Shown: positions 1 to 8,122 of the stretch, piece after piece
How positions within the stretch are numbered: position 1 is the stretch's first letter
How the letters are laid out: every line of letters starts with the position of its first letter
From: Bulleidia sp. zg-1006
Lineage (GTDB): Bacteria; Bacillota_I; Bacilli_A; Erysipelotrichales; Erysipelotrichaceae
DNA length: 64,000 nucleotides
Assembly: GCF_016812035.1 (NCBI RefSeq)
Contig: NZ_CP069178.1
Span: 620,001-684,000, forward strand
Direction: 5' to 3'
Notes under the pieces: model-generated
Database searches by the model: none
The model's input: only the letters and a program-made list of their open reading frames with translations
Told to the model about the DNA's origin: nothing
Translations under genes and position numbers: made by a program

Positions 1-150
1 ATGAAATGATTGAAAATTATTTTAATAAGGCTACTTAAGTATTAGATAGTTTTTTGTCACATATGTTTGACAATACTGGAGTTTATGGTGAAACAGACCA
101 TTAGAGGGCTTGCTATTTTGGAATAAAACAGGTAGACTATAGTCATAGAA
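1..150 (+). pseudogene. Possible decayed reading frame upstream of rimP
   Basis: Read from base 3, this stretch gives protein-like sequence (…FLSHMFDNTGVYGETDH…, then CYFGIKQVDYSH) interrupted by TAA and TAG stops. No intact gene is present. It could be the tail of a degraded coding sequence or chance. I do not recognise the family. PolC, which often precedes rimP in Firmicutes, is not recognisable here. Confidence 0.25.
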
Positions 151-154
151 AGAA

Positions 155-176
155 AAGGAGTGCTTCGGCACTCCTT
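155..176 (+). terminator. UUCG-capped hairpin in the rimP leader
   Basis: A perfect 9-bp stem (AAGGAGTGC with GCACTCCTT) closes a TTCG tetraloop just before the rimP start. The downstream bases are not a real T-tract (CTATTGTG), so this may be a weak terminator, an attenuator or an mRNA-stability element for the nusA operon. It argues against the upstream GTG at 160 as the rimP start, because that codon lies inside the stem. Confidence 0.55.
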
Positions 177-195
177 CTATTGTGTATGGAGGCTT

Positions 196-648
196 ATGAA
201 ACAAATTAGTGAAATCGAAGCTTTACTATCCTCAGCTCTGCAAAAACATGGCTTTGAAGTGGAAGAAGTAAAATGGATTTCCGATGAAAAGACATTACAA
301 ATTAGTGTCAACAACTTACAAGGTGAAACGGATTTAGATGCTTGTGCTAAAGCAAACGAATGGATTTCAGAAATCTTAGATGAAAAAGATCCAATACCTG
401 AAGAGTATAACTTAGAGGTTTGTTCTCCAGGTGCAGAAAGAGAAATCAAAGATATTCATCTCATTCAAAAAGAAACCTATGTTCATGTGGATTTTAAAGA
501 GGCGGTTAATCAGCACCAAAGTCTTGAGGGTTATTTATCCGTAACAGAAAAGGGATATATGCTTCAATATCGTGAAAAAGCGGTTTTAAAGAAAATTGTA
601 TTAGATGAAAAAAATATTGCGTTTATACGCCATGCAGTAAAGGTTTAG
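196..648 (+). CDS. rimP: Ribosome maturation factor RimP
   Basis: RimP helps mature the 30S subunit. The 150-residue product has the usual family length and begins MKQISEIEALL. The N-terminal domain contains the typical LEVCSPGAER segment (family pattern LEVSSPGxdR), followed by a small C-terminal SH3-like domain. I chose ATG196, preceded by GGAGG at 188-192 with a rather short gap, over an upstream GTG that falls in a leader hairpin. It is the first gene of the rimP-nusA-rnpM-infB-rbfA operon, with nusA starting 9 nt after its stop. Confidence 0.9.
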   Translation: MKQISEIEALLSSALQKHGFEVEEVKWISDEKTLQISVNNLQGETDLDACAKANEWISEILDEKDPIPEEYNLEVCSPGAEREIKDIHLIQKETYVHVDFKEAVNQHQSLEGYLSVTEKGYMLQYREKAVLKKIVLDEKNIAFIRHAVKV

Positions 649-657
649 GAGAATAAA

Positions 658-2382
658 ATGAAATTAGATTATAAAAAATTACTCATTGCTTTAACGGATG
701 TGGAAGAGGAAAGAAATATTCCTCAAACTGTCATCTTAGATGCTTTAAAAGAAGCAATGGCGAAAGCTTATAAGAAGAATGAAGAATTGCCGGATATTGA
801 TGTTGTAGCGGAAATCAATGAAAAGAAGAAATCGATTGATTTGTTTCAAAACTACGTTGTTGTAACAGATGTGGAAGATGATGAGCTGGAAATGAGCGTA
901 GAGGAAGCACACACTTTGGATAAAAATGCACAAATTGGCGATACGGTTCGTCGTCCTGTTGAAATAGAAACCATGTCTCGTGCAGCAGCTACTTTAGCGA
1001 AGAATGTGATGCGTCAAAAGATTCGTGAAGCTGAAAAGGAAGCAGTTTATAACGAATACATTGGTCAATTACATGAAATGGTTTTTGGTACGATTGAAAG
1101 TATTAAAGATAAGTTCACTTTGGTGAATTTAGGTAAGACAACTGCTTTGATGTTAACCGGTGAACAAATCCCGGGGGAGAGGCTAAAAGAAAACCAACGC
1201 ATTAAGGTGGTTATTACAGAAGTCAACAAGGAAAGTAAAGGTGCTCAAGTGCTTGTTTCGAGAGGAGATGCGATGTTAGTGCGTCGCTTATTTGAAGCCG
1301 AAGTTCCAGAAATTTTCCAAGGGATTGTAGAAATTAAAGCCATTGCTCGAGAAGCTGGTGAACGTACGAAGATGGCTGTCTTAAGCCATAATCCAGAAGT
1401 CGATCCAATTGGGGCTTGTATTGGTCCTCGCGGAGCTCGTGTGCAAGAAATTATTAAGGAATTAAAGGGTGAAAAAGTGGATATCTTTGAATGGAGTGAA
1501 GATATTACTTCCTTAGTTCAAAACGTTTTATCACCAGCAGAAATTGATGCGGTTATTCCAAATGAAGATGGTTCTTTGATTGTTATCGTAGCAGAAGATC
1601 AATTAAGTTTAGCGATTGGTAAGCGTGGTAAGAATGCTCGTTTGGCAGTTAAATTAACCAACCGTAAGATTGATATTAAGACACGTGCTGAATTAGAGGC
1701 GAATGGAGTGAACTATGAGGCTTTAATGGAAAAGGCTAAAGAACGTAAAGAAAAGATTCAGTTAGAAGCCTTAGAAAAAATCCGCAAAGCAGAATTAGAA
1801 GCGGCTAAGTTGGCAGAAAGTAAGCGTCTTGAAACATTAGAAAAATTAAGGGCTGAAAATTCAGAAGAATTAGAACAAGAATTTTTCCCGGAGGAAATGC
1901 AAGAAGTGATGGACGATGGCTTAGTTGAAGAAGTTGATCATGTTGAAGAAACAAGTCCAGAAGTCAAGGAAGAAGAAAAGATTGAAGAAGTTGTTGTAGA
2001 AGAGAAGGCTATTGCGGAAGAAAAACCGGTTGAAGTGAAGAAAGAAGAAAAGAAATCCGCCAAACACGCTAACTTGGAAGAATTGGCGAATAAAGCAACC
2101 TATGTGTCGGTATTTGAAAAATTAGTGGACAATAAGGCTCCTAGGCAAGAAGTGAAGAAGAAATGGAAGAAAAAGAAGAACGAGGAAGAAGAAATCAAGA
2201 TCAACAATAAAGAACTTGAAGAACAAATTAAAAAGAAGTTGGCTTCCCAAAACAATCTTCCTATCTACACAGAAGAAGAATTGGCGGAAATCGAAGCTCA
2301 GCAACGAGCTGAAGAAGAAAGAGAATACGATTTCGATTACGATGAATATGAAGATTACTATGACGAGGAGGATGACAACTAG
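658..2382 (+). CDS. nusA: Transcription termination/antitermination factor NusA
   Basis: NusA binds RNA polymerase and nascent RNA and modulates pausing, termination and antitermination. The N-terminal RNAP-binding domain (about 1-125) is followed by an S1 domain (about 130-200) and two KH domains (about 200-345) with GPRGARVQEI and AIGKRGKNARLAVKLT loops. Beyond the KH2 domain lies an unusual tail of about 230 residues: a Glu/Lys-rich coiled-coil stretch and then a strongly acidic end rich in D, E and Y. Typical Firmicute NusA stops near 350-390 residues, so at 574 this one is much longer. The tail is low-complexity with no recognisable domain. Confidence 0.95.
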   Translation: MKLDYKKLLIALTDVEEERNIPQTVILDALKEAMAKAYKKNEELPDIDVVAEINEKKKSIDLFQNYVVVTDVEDDELEMSVEEAHTLDKNAQIGDTVRRPVEIETMSRAAATLAKNVMRQKIREAEKEAVYNEYIGQLHEMVFGTIESIKDKFTLVNLGKTTALMLTGEQIPGERLKENQRIKVVITEVNKESKGAQVLVSRGDAMLVRRLFEAEVPEIFQGIVEIKAIAREAGERTKMAVLSHNPEVDPIGACIGPRGARVQEIIKELKGEKVDIFEWSEDITSLVQNVLSPAEIDAVIPNEDGSLIVIVAEDQLSLAIGKRGKNARLAVKLTNRKIDIKTRAELEANGVNYEALMEKAKERKEKIQLEALEKIRKAELEAAKLAESKRLETLEKLRAENSEELEQEFFPEEMQEVMDDGLVEEVDHVEETSPEVKEEEKIEEVVVEEKAIAEEKPVEVKKEEKKSAKHANLEELANKATYVSVFEKLVDNKAPRQEVKKKWKKKKNEEEEIKINNKELEEQIKKKLASQNNLPIYTEEELAEIEAQQRAEEEREYDFDYDEYEDYYDEEDDN

Positions 2383-2384
2383 TC

Positions 2385-2642
2385 ATGATGAAGAAAATTC
2401 CCTTACGCAAATGCGTAGTTACCGGGGAGCAATTCCCCAAAAAAGAGCTATTGAGAATTGTAAGGACACCAACGGGAGAAATCCATGTGGATCTTAGCGG
2501 TCGAGCAAATGGACATGGTGCTTATTTGAAAAAGGAAGTTTCTATTGTGGAGCTTGCCAAAAAAAATAAAGCATTAGAAAGAGCGTTTAAAATGAAAATA
2601 GATGAAAATGTTTATGAGGAGATTTTAAGAGCCGTTCAATAA
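2385..2642 (+). CDS. rnpM: YlxR-family RNA-binding protein (RNase P modulator RnpM)
   Basis: This 85-residue basic protein begins MMKKIPLRKCVVTGEQ and keeps the YlxR pattern RxCVxTGexxpKxeLlRiVr, then a GRANGHGAYL loop matching the family GRGAYl motif. YlxR binds RNA and has been linked to RNase P regulation in Bacillus. It sits between nusA and infB as in most Firmicutes, starting 2 nt after the nusA stop; a GAGGAGG in the nusA 3' end is its ribosome-binding site. ATG2388 is an equally possible start. The L7Ae-like gene often found next to it is absent. Confidence 0.9.
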   Translation: MMKKIPLRKCVVTGEQFPKKELLRIVRTPTGEIHVDLSGRANGHGAYLKKEVSIVELAKKNKALERAFKMKIDENVYEEILRAVQ

Positions 2643-2671
2643 TCAAATAGTGAAATAGAAAGAGAGGGTTT

Positions 2672-4522
2672 ATGCCAGTCAATAAGAGAAATAACACAAA
2701 GAAGAATCATCACAACAATAAGAAAAATAGGAATTATCGTGCTGAAAAACCAATCGCTAAGAAAGAAGAAGTTCATGAAATCACTTACTCCGATGGAATT
2801 ACAGTTGGTGAATTAGCCGATAAGATTGGCAAACAAGCTTCTGATATCATCAAGGCATTATTTTTAGAAGGTAAGATGGTTATGATTAACTCTACCTTGG
2901 ATGATGAAATGGTTCAAATGGTTTGTATTGGCTATGATATTGATGCGACCAAAGTGAAAGAAAAAGATGAATTTAGTTTAGAGGATGAAGAAGAGGATGA
3001 CACAGATAGTTTGAAATCACGTCCACCTGTAATCACCATTATGGGTCATGTTGACCATGGTAAAACAACTTTATTAGACGCCATTCGTCGAACCAAGGTA
3101 GCGGATAAAGAAGCTGGTGGAATTACCCAAGCGATTGGTGCTTATCAAGTTAAAGTTAATAATCGTCCTTTGACTTTCTTAGATACACCAGGTCATGAAG
3201 CTTTTACAGCTATGCGTGCGCGCGGAGCTGGTATTACCGATGTGGCAGTTATTGTGGTTGCGGCAGATGACGGTGTCATGCCTCAAACAAGAGAAGCGAT
3301 TGACCATGCAAAAGCGGCGAATGTGCCAATGATTATTGCGGTGAATAAGATGGATAAACCGGACGCTAATCCAGACCGTGTCAAGAATGAATTATCAGAA
3401 CTAGGTATTATGCCGGAAGAGTGGGGTGGTGATACCATTTTCGTAAATACTTCAGCCCGTAAGGGGGATGGTATTGAAGAATTATTAGAAACTATCTTAA
3501 CGGTAGCGGATGTCTTAGAATTAAAAGCTAATCCAAATCGCATTGCGACAGGTACGGTTGTGGAAGCGAAACTAGATAAGGGACGTGGATCTGTAGCAAC
3601 CCTGCTGGTTCAAAATGGTACCTTATATCAAGGAGACCCAATTGTAGTTGGTACTGCCTTTGGTAAAGTACGTCGTATGATGGATGAAGATGGTCATGTC
3701 TTAAAGAAAGCTGGTCCATCCAGACCGGTTGAGATCATTGGTTTAAATGCGGTTCCGGAGGCAGGAGATATTTTCCGCAGTTATGAAAATGAAAAAGAAG
3801 CGAGAGCGATGGCAGAACGTCGTATGCGTCGTAAGCAAGAAAGCGATCGTCGTAAGACTTCAGCTATGAGTTTAGAAGATCTTTCAGAACAAATTGAAGC
3901 TGGTGAAATTAAAGAAATATCGGTTATCGTCAAGGCGGATGTACAAGGTTCGGCTGAAGCTGTGAAGTCTTCCTTAGAAAAGTTAGAAGTGGAAGGTGTT
4001 AAGGTCAATGTGATTCGTGCAACCGCCGGTTCGATTACAGAATCGGATGTTATGTTAGCGAATGCGTCGAATGCGATGATTATTGGTTTTGCGGTTCGTC
4101 CAGATGCGAATGTGCGTAAGAAAGCGGAAGAGTCCGGTGTTTCCATTCGTTTGCATGACATTATCTATAAAGCAACTGAAGAAATGACCTTAGCGATGAA
4201 GGGTATGTTAGAACCGGTTTATGAAGAAGTGGTAATTGGTCAAGCTGAAGTTCGTGAAACCTATAAGGCTTCAAAAGTGGGTACAATTGGTGGATGTATG
4301 GTAACCGATGGTAAGCTAGTATCGGCTTGTAAAGTACGTTTAATTCGTGATGGTATTGTGATTTATACAGGACAATTAGCTTCTTTGAAGCGCTTTAAGG
4401 ATGATGTAAAAGAAGTGGCGACGGGATTTGATTGTGGTATTACGATTGAAAATTATAATGATATTAAAGTTGGTGATACGATTGAAGCCTATCAAGACCA
4501 AGAAGTTGAGGTGACGGTTTAA
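2672..4522 (+). CDS. infB: Translation initiation factor IF-2
   Basis: IF-2 is the GTPase that delivers fMet-tRNA to the 30S subunit and promotes subunit joining. After a short basic, asparagine-rich N-terminus and an IF2_N helix domain (about 40-90) comes the G domain: [12 protein letters not shown] (G1), [15 protein letters not shown] (G3) and NKMDKP (G4). Domains II-IV follow, including the [10 protein letters not shown] segment of domain III. At 616 residues it is a short Firmicute form lacking a long N-terminal extension. The ribosome-binding site is AGAGAGGG before ATG2672. Confidence 0.97.
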   Translation: MPVNKRNNTKKNHHNNKKNRNYRAEKPIAKKEEVHEITYSDGITVGELADKIGKQASDIIKALFLEGKMVMINSTLDDEMVQMVCIGYDIDATKVKEKDEFSLEDEEEDDTDSLKSRPPVITIMGHVDHGKTTLLDAIRRTKVADKEAGGITQAIGAYQVKVNNRPLTFLDTPGHEAFTAMRARGAGITDVAVIVVAADDGVMPQTREAIDHAKAANVPMIIAVNKMDKPDANPDRVKNELSELGIMPEEWGGDTIFVNTSARKGDGIEELLETILTVADVLELKANPNRIATGTVVEAKLDKGRGSVATLLVQNGTLYQGDPIVVGTAFGKVRRMMDEDGHVLKKAGPSRPVEIIGLNAVPEAGDIFRSYENEKEARAMAERRMRRKQESDRRKTSAMSLEDLSEQIEAGEIKEISVIVKADVQGSAEAVKSSLEKLEVEGVKVNVIRATAGSITESDVMLANASNAMIIGFAVRPDANVRKKAEESGVSIRLHDIIYKATEEMTLAMKGMLEPVYEEVVIGQAEVRETYKASKVGTIGGCMVTDGKLVSACKVRLIRDGIVIYTGQLASLKRFKDDVKEVATGFDCGITIENYNDIKVGDTIEAYQDQEVEVTV

Positions 4523-4524
4523 TT

Positions 4525-4878
4525 ATGGCTACTAGCATCAAACAGAAACGATTGGAAGGAATTATCCGTAAGAATATCTCGGATATCATTCAATTCAGTC
4601 TAAAAGATCCGGATGTTGGCTTTGTGACAATTACCGATGTTACGGTTTCTAATGACCATAGTTACGCTTACGTTTATGTGGCTTTCTTGGGTAAAAAAGA
4701 AAGAGCAGAAGCGGGCTTAAAGGCATTGAATAGAGCGAAGGGTTTTATTCGTACGGAATTGAGTCAACGTTTAGATATTCGTCGAACCCCAGAACTCATC
4801 TTTGCGATTGATAAAGTAGAGGAACAAGGTCGCCATATCGATGAAATTATCAAGAAAATTCATGAGGGGGAACAATGA
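4525..4878 (+). CDS. rbfA: 30S ribosome-binding factor RbfA
   Basis: RbfA is a KH-type cold-shock factor that binds the 16S 5' helix during 30S maturation. The 117-residue product has the expected length, with KDPDVGFVTITDV near the start and RRTPELIFAIDKVEEQGRHI near the end, matching the family. It starts 2 nt after infB. In many Firmicutes truB follows directly; here the next intact housekeeping gene is truB, about 8 kb away, and IS-type sequence starts 3 nt after the rbfA stop. Confidence 0.95.
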   Translation: MATSIKQKRLEGIIRKNISDIIQFSLKDPDVGFVTITDVTVSNDHSYAYVYVAFLGKKERAEAGLKALNRAKGFIRTELSQRLDIRRTPELIFAIDKVEEQGRHIDEIIKKIHEGEQ

Positions 4879-4880
4879 AG

Positions 4881-4900
4881 TGAACCCCAAAAGTTGGACA
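4881..4900 (+). mobile_element. IS3-type terminal sequence fragment
   Basis: The 20-nt string TGAACCCCAAAAGTTGGACA closely matches one that opens the second island at 48309-48328 (TGACCCCCAAAAGTTAGACC; 17 of 20 identical). Strings of this kind are typical termini of IS3-family elements. No complementary end or transposase belonging to this fragment was found nearby. Confidence 0.5.
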
Positions 4901-4903
4901 AGA

Positions 4904-4928
4904 TGATATGTACCCCTTTTACCGGACA
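4904..4928 (+). repeat. IS terminal repeat, left copy
   Basis: This 25-nt segment begins TGATATGTACCC and ends CCGGACA, and a second copy with the same ends lies at 7109-7133 in the same orientation. Only the central six bases differ. It precedes a + strand orfA fragment, while the other copy borders the end of a - strand orfB fragment, as expected for the terminal repeats of one IS type in opposite orientations. Confidence 0.6.
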
Positions 4929-4951
4929 AATCCAGTGAAAGGGGTTTTTGT

Positions 4952-5068
4952 ATGAAATATGATTATGCTTTTAAACTAAATGCCGTAGAAATGTATCGAT
5001 TCGGTCAGTGGATTGATAATCCGGATGGTATTGGACAAAAGAACTTCAGAAAAAGAATTGTACAATGA
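4952..5068 (+). pseudogene. IS3-family transposase OrfA, 5' fragment
   Basis: A 38-residue reading frame begins MKYDYAFKLNAVEMYRFGQW and then NPDGI, matching the N-terminal helix-turn-helix start of IS3/IS150-group OrfA proteins (pattern MKYxyeFKlkxVelYrxGxw). It soon hits a stop at 5066-5068, and the rest of orfA and orfB is missing. It is a 5' remnant marking the left edge of island 1. Confidence 0.65.
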
Positions 5069-5259
5069 TTCAGAATTCTTCTTAATGAAAATATCACAAC
5101 TTCATGGTACAATAAATAAAAAAGTTATTTGACAGATAGCAGATTATAATTAACTTATATGATTTTACCTGTAAATAAAAGTCTAACATTATTGATATTT
5201 AAAGTCTGAGTTCATTTCTAAAAGTTGAAGCAATAAACAAAGAAGGAGATAGATAATAT
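5069..5259 (+). other. AT-rich leader of the surface protein gene
   Basis: No gene is visible. TTGACA at 5129-5134 is a good -35 candidate, but the TATAAT at 5145-5150 is only 10 nt away and TTATAT at 5155-5160 is 20 nt away, so the pairing is uncertain. TACAAT at 5108-5113 preceded by TGG is another possible -10. A strong AAGGAG ribosome-binding site precedes ATG5260. Confidence 0.3.
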
Positions 5260-6966
5260 ATGAAAAAAGATGGAAAAATGCAAAAACTAACTTCATTTTT
5301 ATTAGTTTTTATAATGTTATTCGGCTTATTTATATCTGTTAAACCTGTATTTGCTTCTGACGAAGTAAATGATGCGGGAACTATAACTATGAAAGTAAGC
5401 GACATCATAAAAGATAACAAAAATTTTGATAGTGAAACAGGCAATTGGGTTGCCGATTATGATGTGGCGGAAAAGATGTGGCAAGAAATGGCACCGGGTC
5501 TTGTGCCGGGAGATCATGTAATTTGCAAATTGGAAATCGTAAATGATACTAAGGTTCCTTACTATGTTCAAAAAAACATTGAAACATTTTCAATGGTATA
5601 TAAGGACGATTTTACAAATAATGACTATAACCAAATATATGGAAGGGATTTGAAATTAGGATTTGATTTTCCTGATAATACAAAGAACATTGAAAAAGTA
5701 GAAATTAAAAATCAGTCCGGGGCAAAAAAAATCAATCTCGGAGGAAAGCCTGCATATATTGGAGAAATTCTTGCTTCTGACAATGAGGTAAAACTTAATC
5801 CCGGCAGTCGATATGCTATGACTTACCATCTTTATTTTATATTTGAGTCGCCAAATATGTCTCAGAATATGAAGATATGGTTAAGGCTTGCAATGATGTT
5901 AAAAAAGGCGGAAACGACAACTATAAATGCAAAGAAGGTGTGGGTCGACAACGGCTTTGGCGGTGATAAAAAAGACCTCTACTTCCAACTCAGAAAAAAT
6001 AATAATGGAAACTATGAGAATGTTGGAGATAAACAAAAAGTAGAAGGTGTAAATGAAGTAACTTGGACGGTGCCTAAGTATGATGACCGAGGTAATGAAA
6101 TAAAGTATGTAGTAGCTGAAGTGGATAAAGATGATAATTCATGGAATGCAAACAGTAATTGGAGTTTTGATGTTAAAGGAACTGTAACTGATGGATTTAC
6201 CTTTACCAACATCTATAACAATAATCGTATAAAAGTTGAAGGTTCAAAAACTTGGAATGACAATAATAACCAAGATGGCAAAAGACCTGAAAAAATTACT
6301 ATCAACTTAATGAAGAAAGTTGGAGACGGTGAAGTTGTTAAGGCTGACAGTAAAATAATAGAAAAGGATAGCGAAGGTAATTGGAAGTGGTCCTGGGAAA
6401 ATCTGCCTGAATATGAAAACAAAAAGAAGATAACATATACAGTATCAGAGGAAGTGGTAGAAGGTTATTCAGTCAAGATTAATGGTTATGATATTACAAA
6501 CTCATATACACCCGGAAAGACAAGCATTCAGGTAACAAAAGCTTGGGAAGATAAGAATGACCAAGACGGAGTAAGACCAGACAGCATAACTGTCAAGTTA
6601 TTGGCAGACGGCAAAGAAACAGCTAGGACATTAACCTTGACAAAGGCAGATAACTGGACAGGAACTTTCACAAACCTTGATGAATACAAGGCAGGAAAGA
6701 AGATAAAATACACTGTAAAAGAAGAGCCTGTCGGCAATGGATACAAGAGTTTGATTACAAAAAGTGGTAAGAACGGATATGTTGTTACTAACATTAGAGT
6801 TCCGAATACCCCTTCGAAAAAACCTAATAAACCGAATAAACCATTACCGAAGACAGGCGATGCTTCTAATCCTACTCTATACGCAAGTCTTTTAGGTTTA
6901 TCAGGAATTGCATGGTTGTTACTTGGACTTTTAAGAAAAAAGAATAGAAAAGAAGAAAACAAATAA
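5260..6966 (+). CDS. LPXTG-anchored Cna-B repeat surface protein
   Basis: A cell-wall-anchored adhesin- or pilin-like protein of 568 residues. It has a signal peptide (hydrophobic run about 9-30, cut near VFA-SDE), an N-terminal domain of about 170 residues, then three Cna-B-like modules. The modules start near TTTINAKKVWVD, IKVEGSKTWND and TSIQVTKAWED, and each ends with a YTVxEE-type segment. After a proline/lysine spacer come the sortase motif LPKTGD, a hydrophobic helix and a basic tail. Codon use is AT-richer than in neighbours (many ATA and AGA), which with flanking IS debris suggests horizontal acquisition. The ligand is unknown. Confidence 0.85.
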   Translation: MKKDGKMQKLTSFLLVFIMLFGLFISVKPVFASDEVNDAGTITMKVSDIIKDNKNFDSETGNWVADYDVAEKMWQEMAPGLVPGDHVICKLEIVNDTKVPYYVQKNIETFSMVYKDDFTNNDYNQIYGRDLKLGFDFPDNTKNIEKVEIKNQSGAKKINLGGKPAYIGEILASDNEVKLNPGSRYAMTYHLYFIFESPNMSQNMKIWLRLAMMLKKAETTTINAKKVWVDNGFGGDKKDLYFQLRKNNNGNYENVGDKQKVEGVNEVTWTVPKYDDRGNEIKYVVAEVDKDDNSWNANSNWSFDVKGTVTDGFTFTNIYNNNRIKVEGSKTWNDNNNQDGKRPEKITINLMKKVGDGEVVKADSKIIEKDSEGNWKWSWENLPEYENKKKITYTVSEEVVEGYSVKINGYDITNSYTPGKTSIQVTKAWEDKNDQDGVRPDSITVKLLADGKETARTLTLTKADNWTGTFTNLDEYKAGKKIKYTVKEEPVGNGYKSLITKSGKNGYVVTNIRVPNTPSKKPNKPNKPLPKTGDASNPTLYASLLGLSGIAWLLLGLLRKKNRKEENK

Positions 6967-7005
6967 TTTTATTTATTTGATAACTTTAAAAACTAAATAA
7001 AGAAC

Positions 7006-7077
7006 ATATAATAGAAAGTTTTTTCTGTTATATCAGGAGGACTTCTACACTCTGACATAAGAAGTCCTCCTTTTTTA
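7006..7077 (+). terminator. Double hairpin after the surface protein gene
   Basis: Hairpin A pairs 7006-7016 with 7023-7033 (11 bp, one G-T). Hairpin B pairs AGGAGGACTTCT (7035-7046) with AGAAGTCCTCCT (7060-7071), a perfect 12-bp stem, followed by six T. Hairpin B is a strong intrinsic terminator. The same two-hairpin arrangement occurs at 53262-53330 after the LPXTG fragment of island 2. Confidence 0.85.
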
Positions 7078-7108
7078 TTCTCAACAAACCGAATCAGAAT
7101 ATGTACAT

Positions 7109-7133
7109 TGATATGTACCCGGAATCCCGGACA
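7109..7133 (+). repeat. IS terminal repeat, right copy
   Basis: This is the second copy of the 25-nt repeat at 4904-4928, sharing the TGATATGTACCC start and CCGGACA end. It lies just beyond the C-terminus of the minus-strand orfB fragment, so it would be the right end of an inverted IS copy. Confidence 0.6.
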
Positions 7134-7145
7134 CATATTTATAAA

Positions 7146-7432
7146 CTAGGCGGAACACATGGATGCTGTCCTGTATTGTACAGCTGGCATCCATTTTGTT
7201 TTTACCTGAATTCTTTTGTTATTATAATAATCTATATATTCATCAATAGCCTTTGAGAATTCTGAGAAGGAAGAATAGTCTTTCTCATAGCCATAATACA
7301 TCTCATTTTTCAATCTTCCAAAGAATGCTACCATTATGGCGCTTAGAAATACTCAAGTCTATGATTTTCCTTGAGAATAAATCCATCACAACACAAAGGT
7401 AATGGAAAAAGTCATTTACCTTGATATAAATA
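7146..7432 (-). pseudogene. IS3-family transposase OrfB, internally deleted 3' fragment
   Basis: Read on the minus strand, the outer part (7432 to about 7335) encodes FIYIKVNDFFHYLCVV then MDLFSRKIIDLSISKRHNG, the rve/DDE core of IS150-type OrfB. It is followed, after a frame change, by AFFGRLKNEMYYGYEKD and a YNNKRIQ C-terminus ending at 7146. LKNE carries the last catalytic Glu. The roughly 60 residues normally between these blocks are missing, as is the N-terminal half. The element is dead and opposite in orientation to the orfA fragment at 4952. Confidence 0.75.
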
Positions 7433-7522
7433 AAATTACTTATCTAAACAGAGTGTACAATAAATTCCTCTTTTTTATGGAGTTTCGATTCTTTTGGGAA
7501 TAAGAAAGAGAAAGGAGTTTTT
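7433..7522 (+). promoter_or_regulatory. Leader of the T7SS-like operon
   Basis: TACAAT at 7456-7461 is a possible -10 but has no good -35. It lies at the edge of the IS debris. AAAGGAG precedes ATG7523 at good spacing. Whether the operon has its own promoter or depends on read-through is not clear from sequence. Confidence 0.3.
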
Positions 7523-7816
7523 ATGATTAAAGTTGAACCGGAAGAATTAGAATTGCAAGCCAATCAGTTGCAACAAGCTTTAGAACAATACCAAAATCAA
7601 AGTGGTCAATTGATGAACACGGTATTAAATCTAAAGGATATTTGGCAAGGAAAAGACAATGAGGCTTTTACCAATCGTTTATTGGAATACCACAAAGATA
7701 TCCAACAGATTGGTCTTATCCTCAATGACTACATTCAATTTTTAAAACAAAGCACGCATAGCTATCGTCAAGTCCAAGAGGATTTAGTATCACAAGTCCA
7801 AGGATTAAAAGGATAG
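7523..7816 (+). CDS. WXG100-family (EsxA-like) protein
   Basis: A 97-residue, almost fully helical, leaderless small protein with a W-Q-G turn at residues 41-43 between two amphipathic helices. Length and layout are those of WXG100 proteins, which are substrates and structural partners of type VII secretion. The C-terminus lacks a clear YxxxD/E export signal. It starts the five-gene operon that ends in an EssC-like ATPase, and its partner gene follows after 9 nt. Confidence 0.85.
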   Translation: MIKVEPEELELQANQLQQALEQYQNQSGQLMNTVLNLKDIWQGKDNEAFTNRLLEYHKDIQQIGLILNDYIQFLKQSTHSYRQVQEDLVSQVQGLKG

Positions 7817-7825
7817 GAGGGTTTT

Positions 7826-8122
7826 ATGGCTATACAAATATCAATTGCGAATGTTCGTGAATCTTGTGATCATCTCAAACAACAATCTCAACAAATGATG
7901 GATACCCTAGAAGCCATCAAACAGAAAATGATTCTAGTCCAGCATAGTTTTGAATCCGAAGCTTCGGATGAATTTCAAAATCGCTTTCGACTATTTTCAA
8001 AACGTTTTTTAGAAATGCGGGATACAATTCAATCCTATATTCAATTCTTAGAAATGACGACGAGTTCTTATGAGAGTTTAGATGCTAGTCTAAAAGGAAA
8101 TGCGAATGGTATGCAAGTGTAA
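7826..8122 (+). CDS. Esx-like helical hairpin protein without the WXG tryptophan
   Basis: A 98-residue protein with the same size, helix pattern and C-terminal IQFLEMTTSSYESLD block as the upstream WXG100 protein (compare IQFLKQSTHSYRQVQ). Residues 42-44 are F-E-S where W-x-G is expected. It is probably the second half of an Esx heterodimer, or a diverged duplicate. GGAGG precedes ATG7826, and its 3' end overlaps the lipoprotein gene. Confidence 0.7.
   Translation: MAIQISIANVRESCDHLKQQSQQMMDTLEAIKQKMILVQHSFESEASDEFQNRFRLFSKRFLEMRDTIQSYIQFLEMTTSSYESLDASLKGNANGMQV

Noticed and set aside
1-150. Stop-codon recoding to explain the interrupted frame before rimP
   Set aside because: The stops are TAA and TAG, and all other genes use the standard code, so decay or chance is the simpler reading.
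160-195. GTG160 as the rimP start
   Set aside because: The codon lies in a perfect hairpin and the extra residues (LRHSFYCVWRL) do not resemble RimP.
3781-4161. 126-residue minus-strand frame in infB
   Set aside because: A shadow of a conserved gene; composition is that of reversed infB codons.
5145-5150. TATAAT paired with TTGACA at 5129 as a standard promoter
   Set aside because: The spacer would be only 10 bp, too short for sigma-A.
6528-6962. 144-residue minus-strand frame opposite the Cna-B protein
   Set aside because: It arises from the repetitive, biased codons of the surface gene; no start signal.
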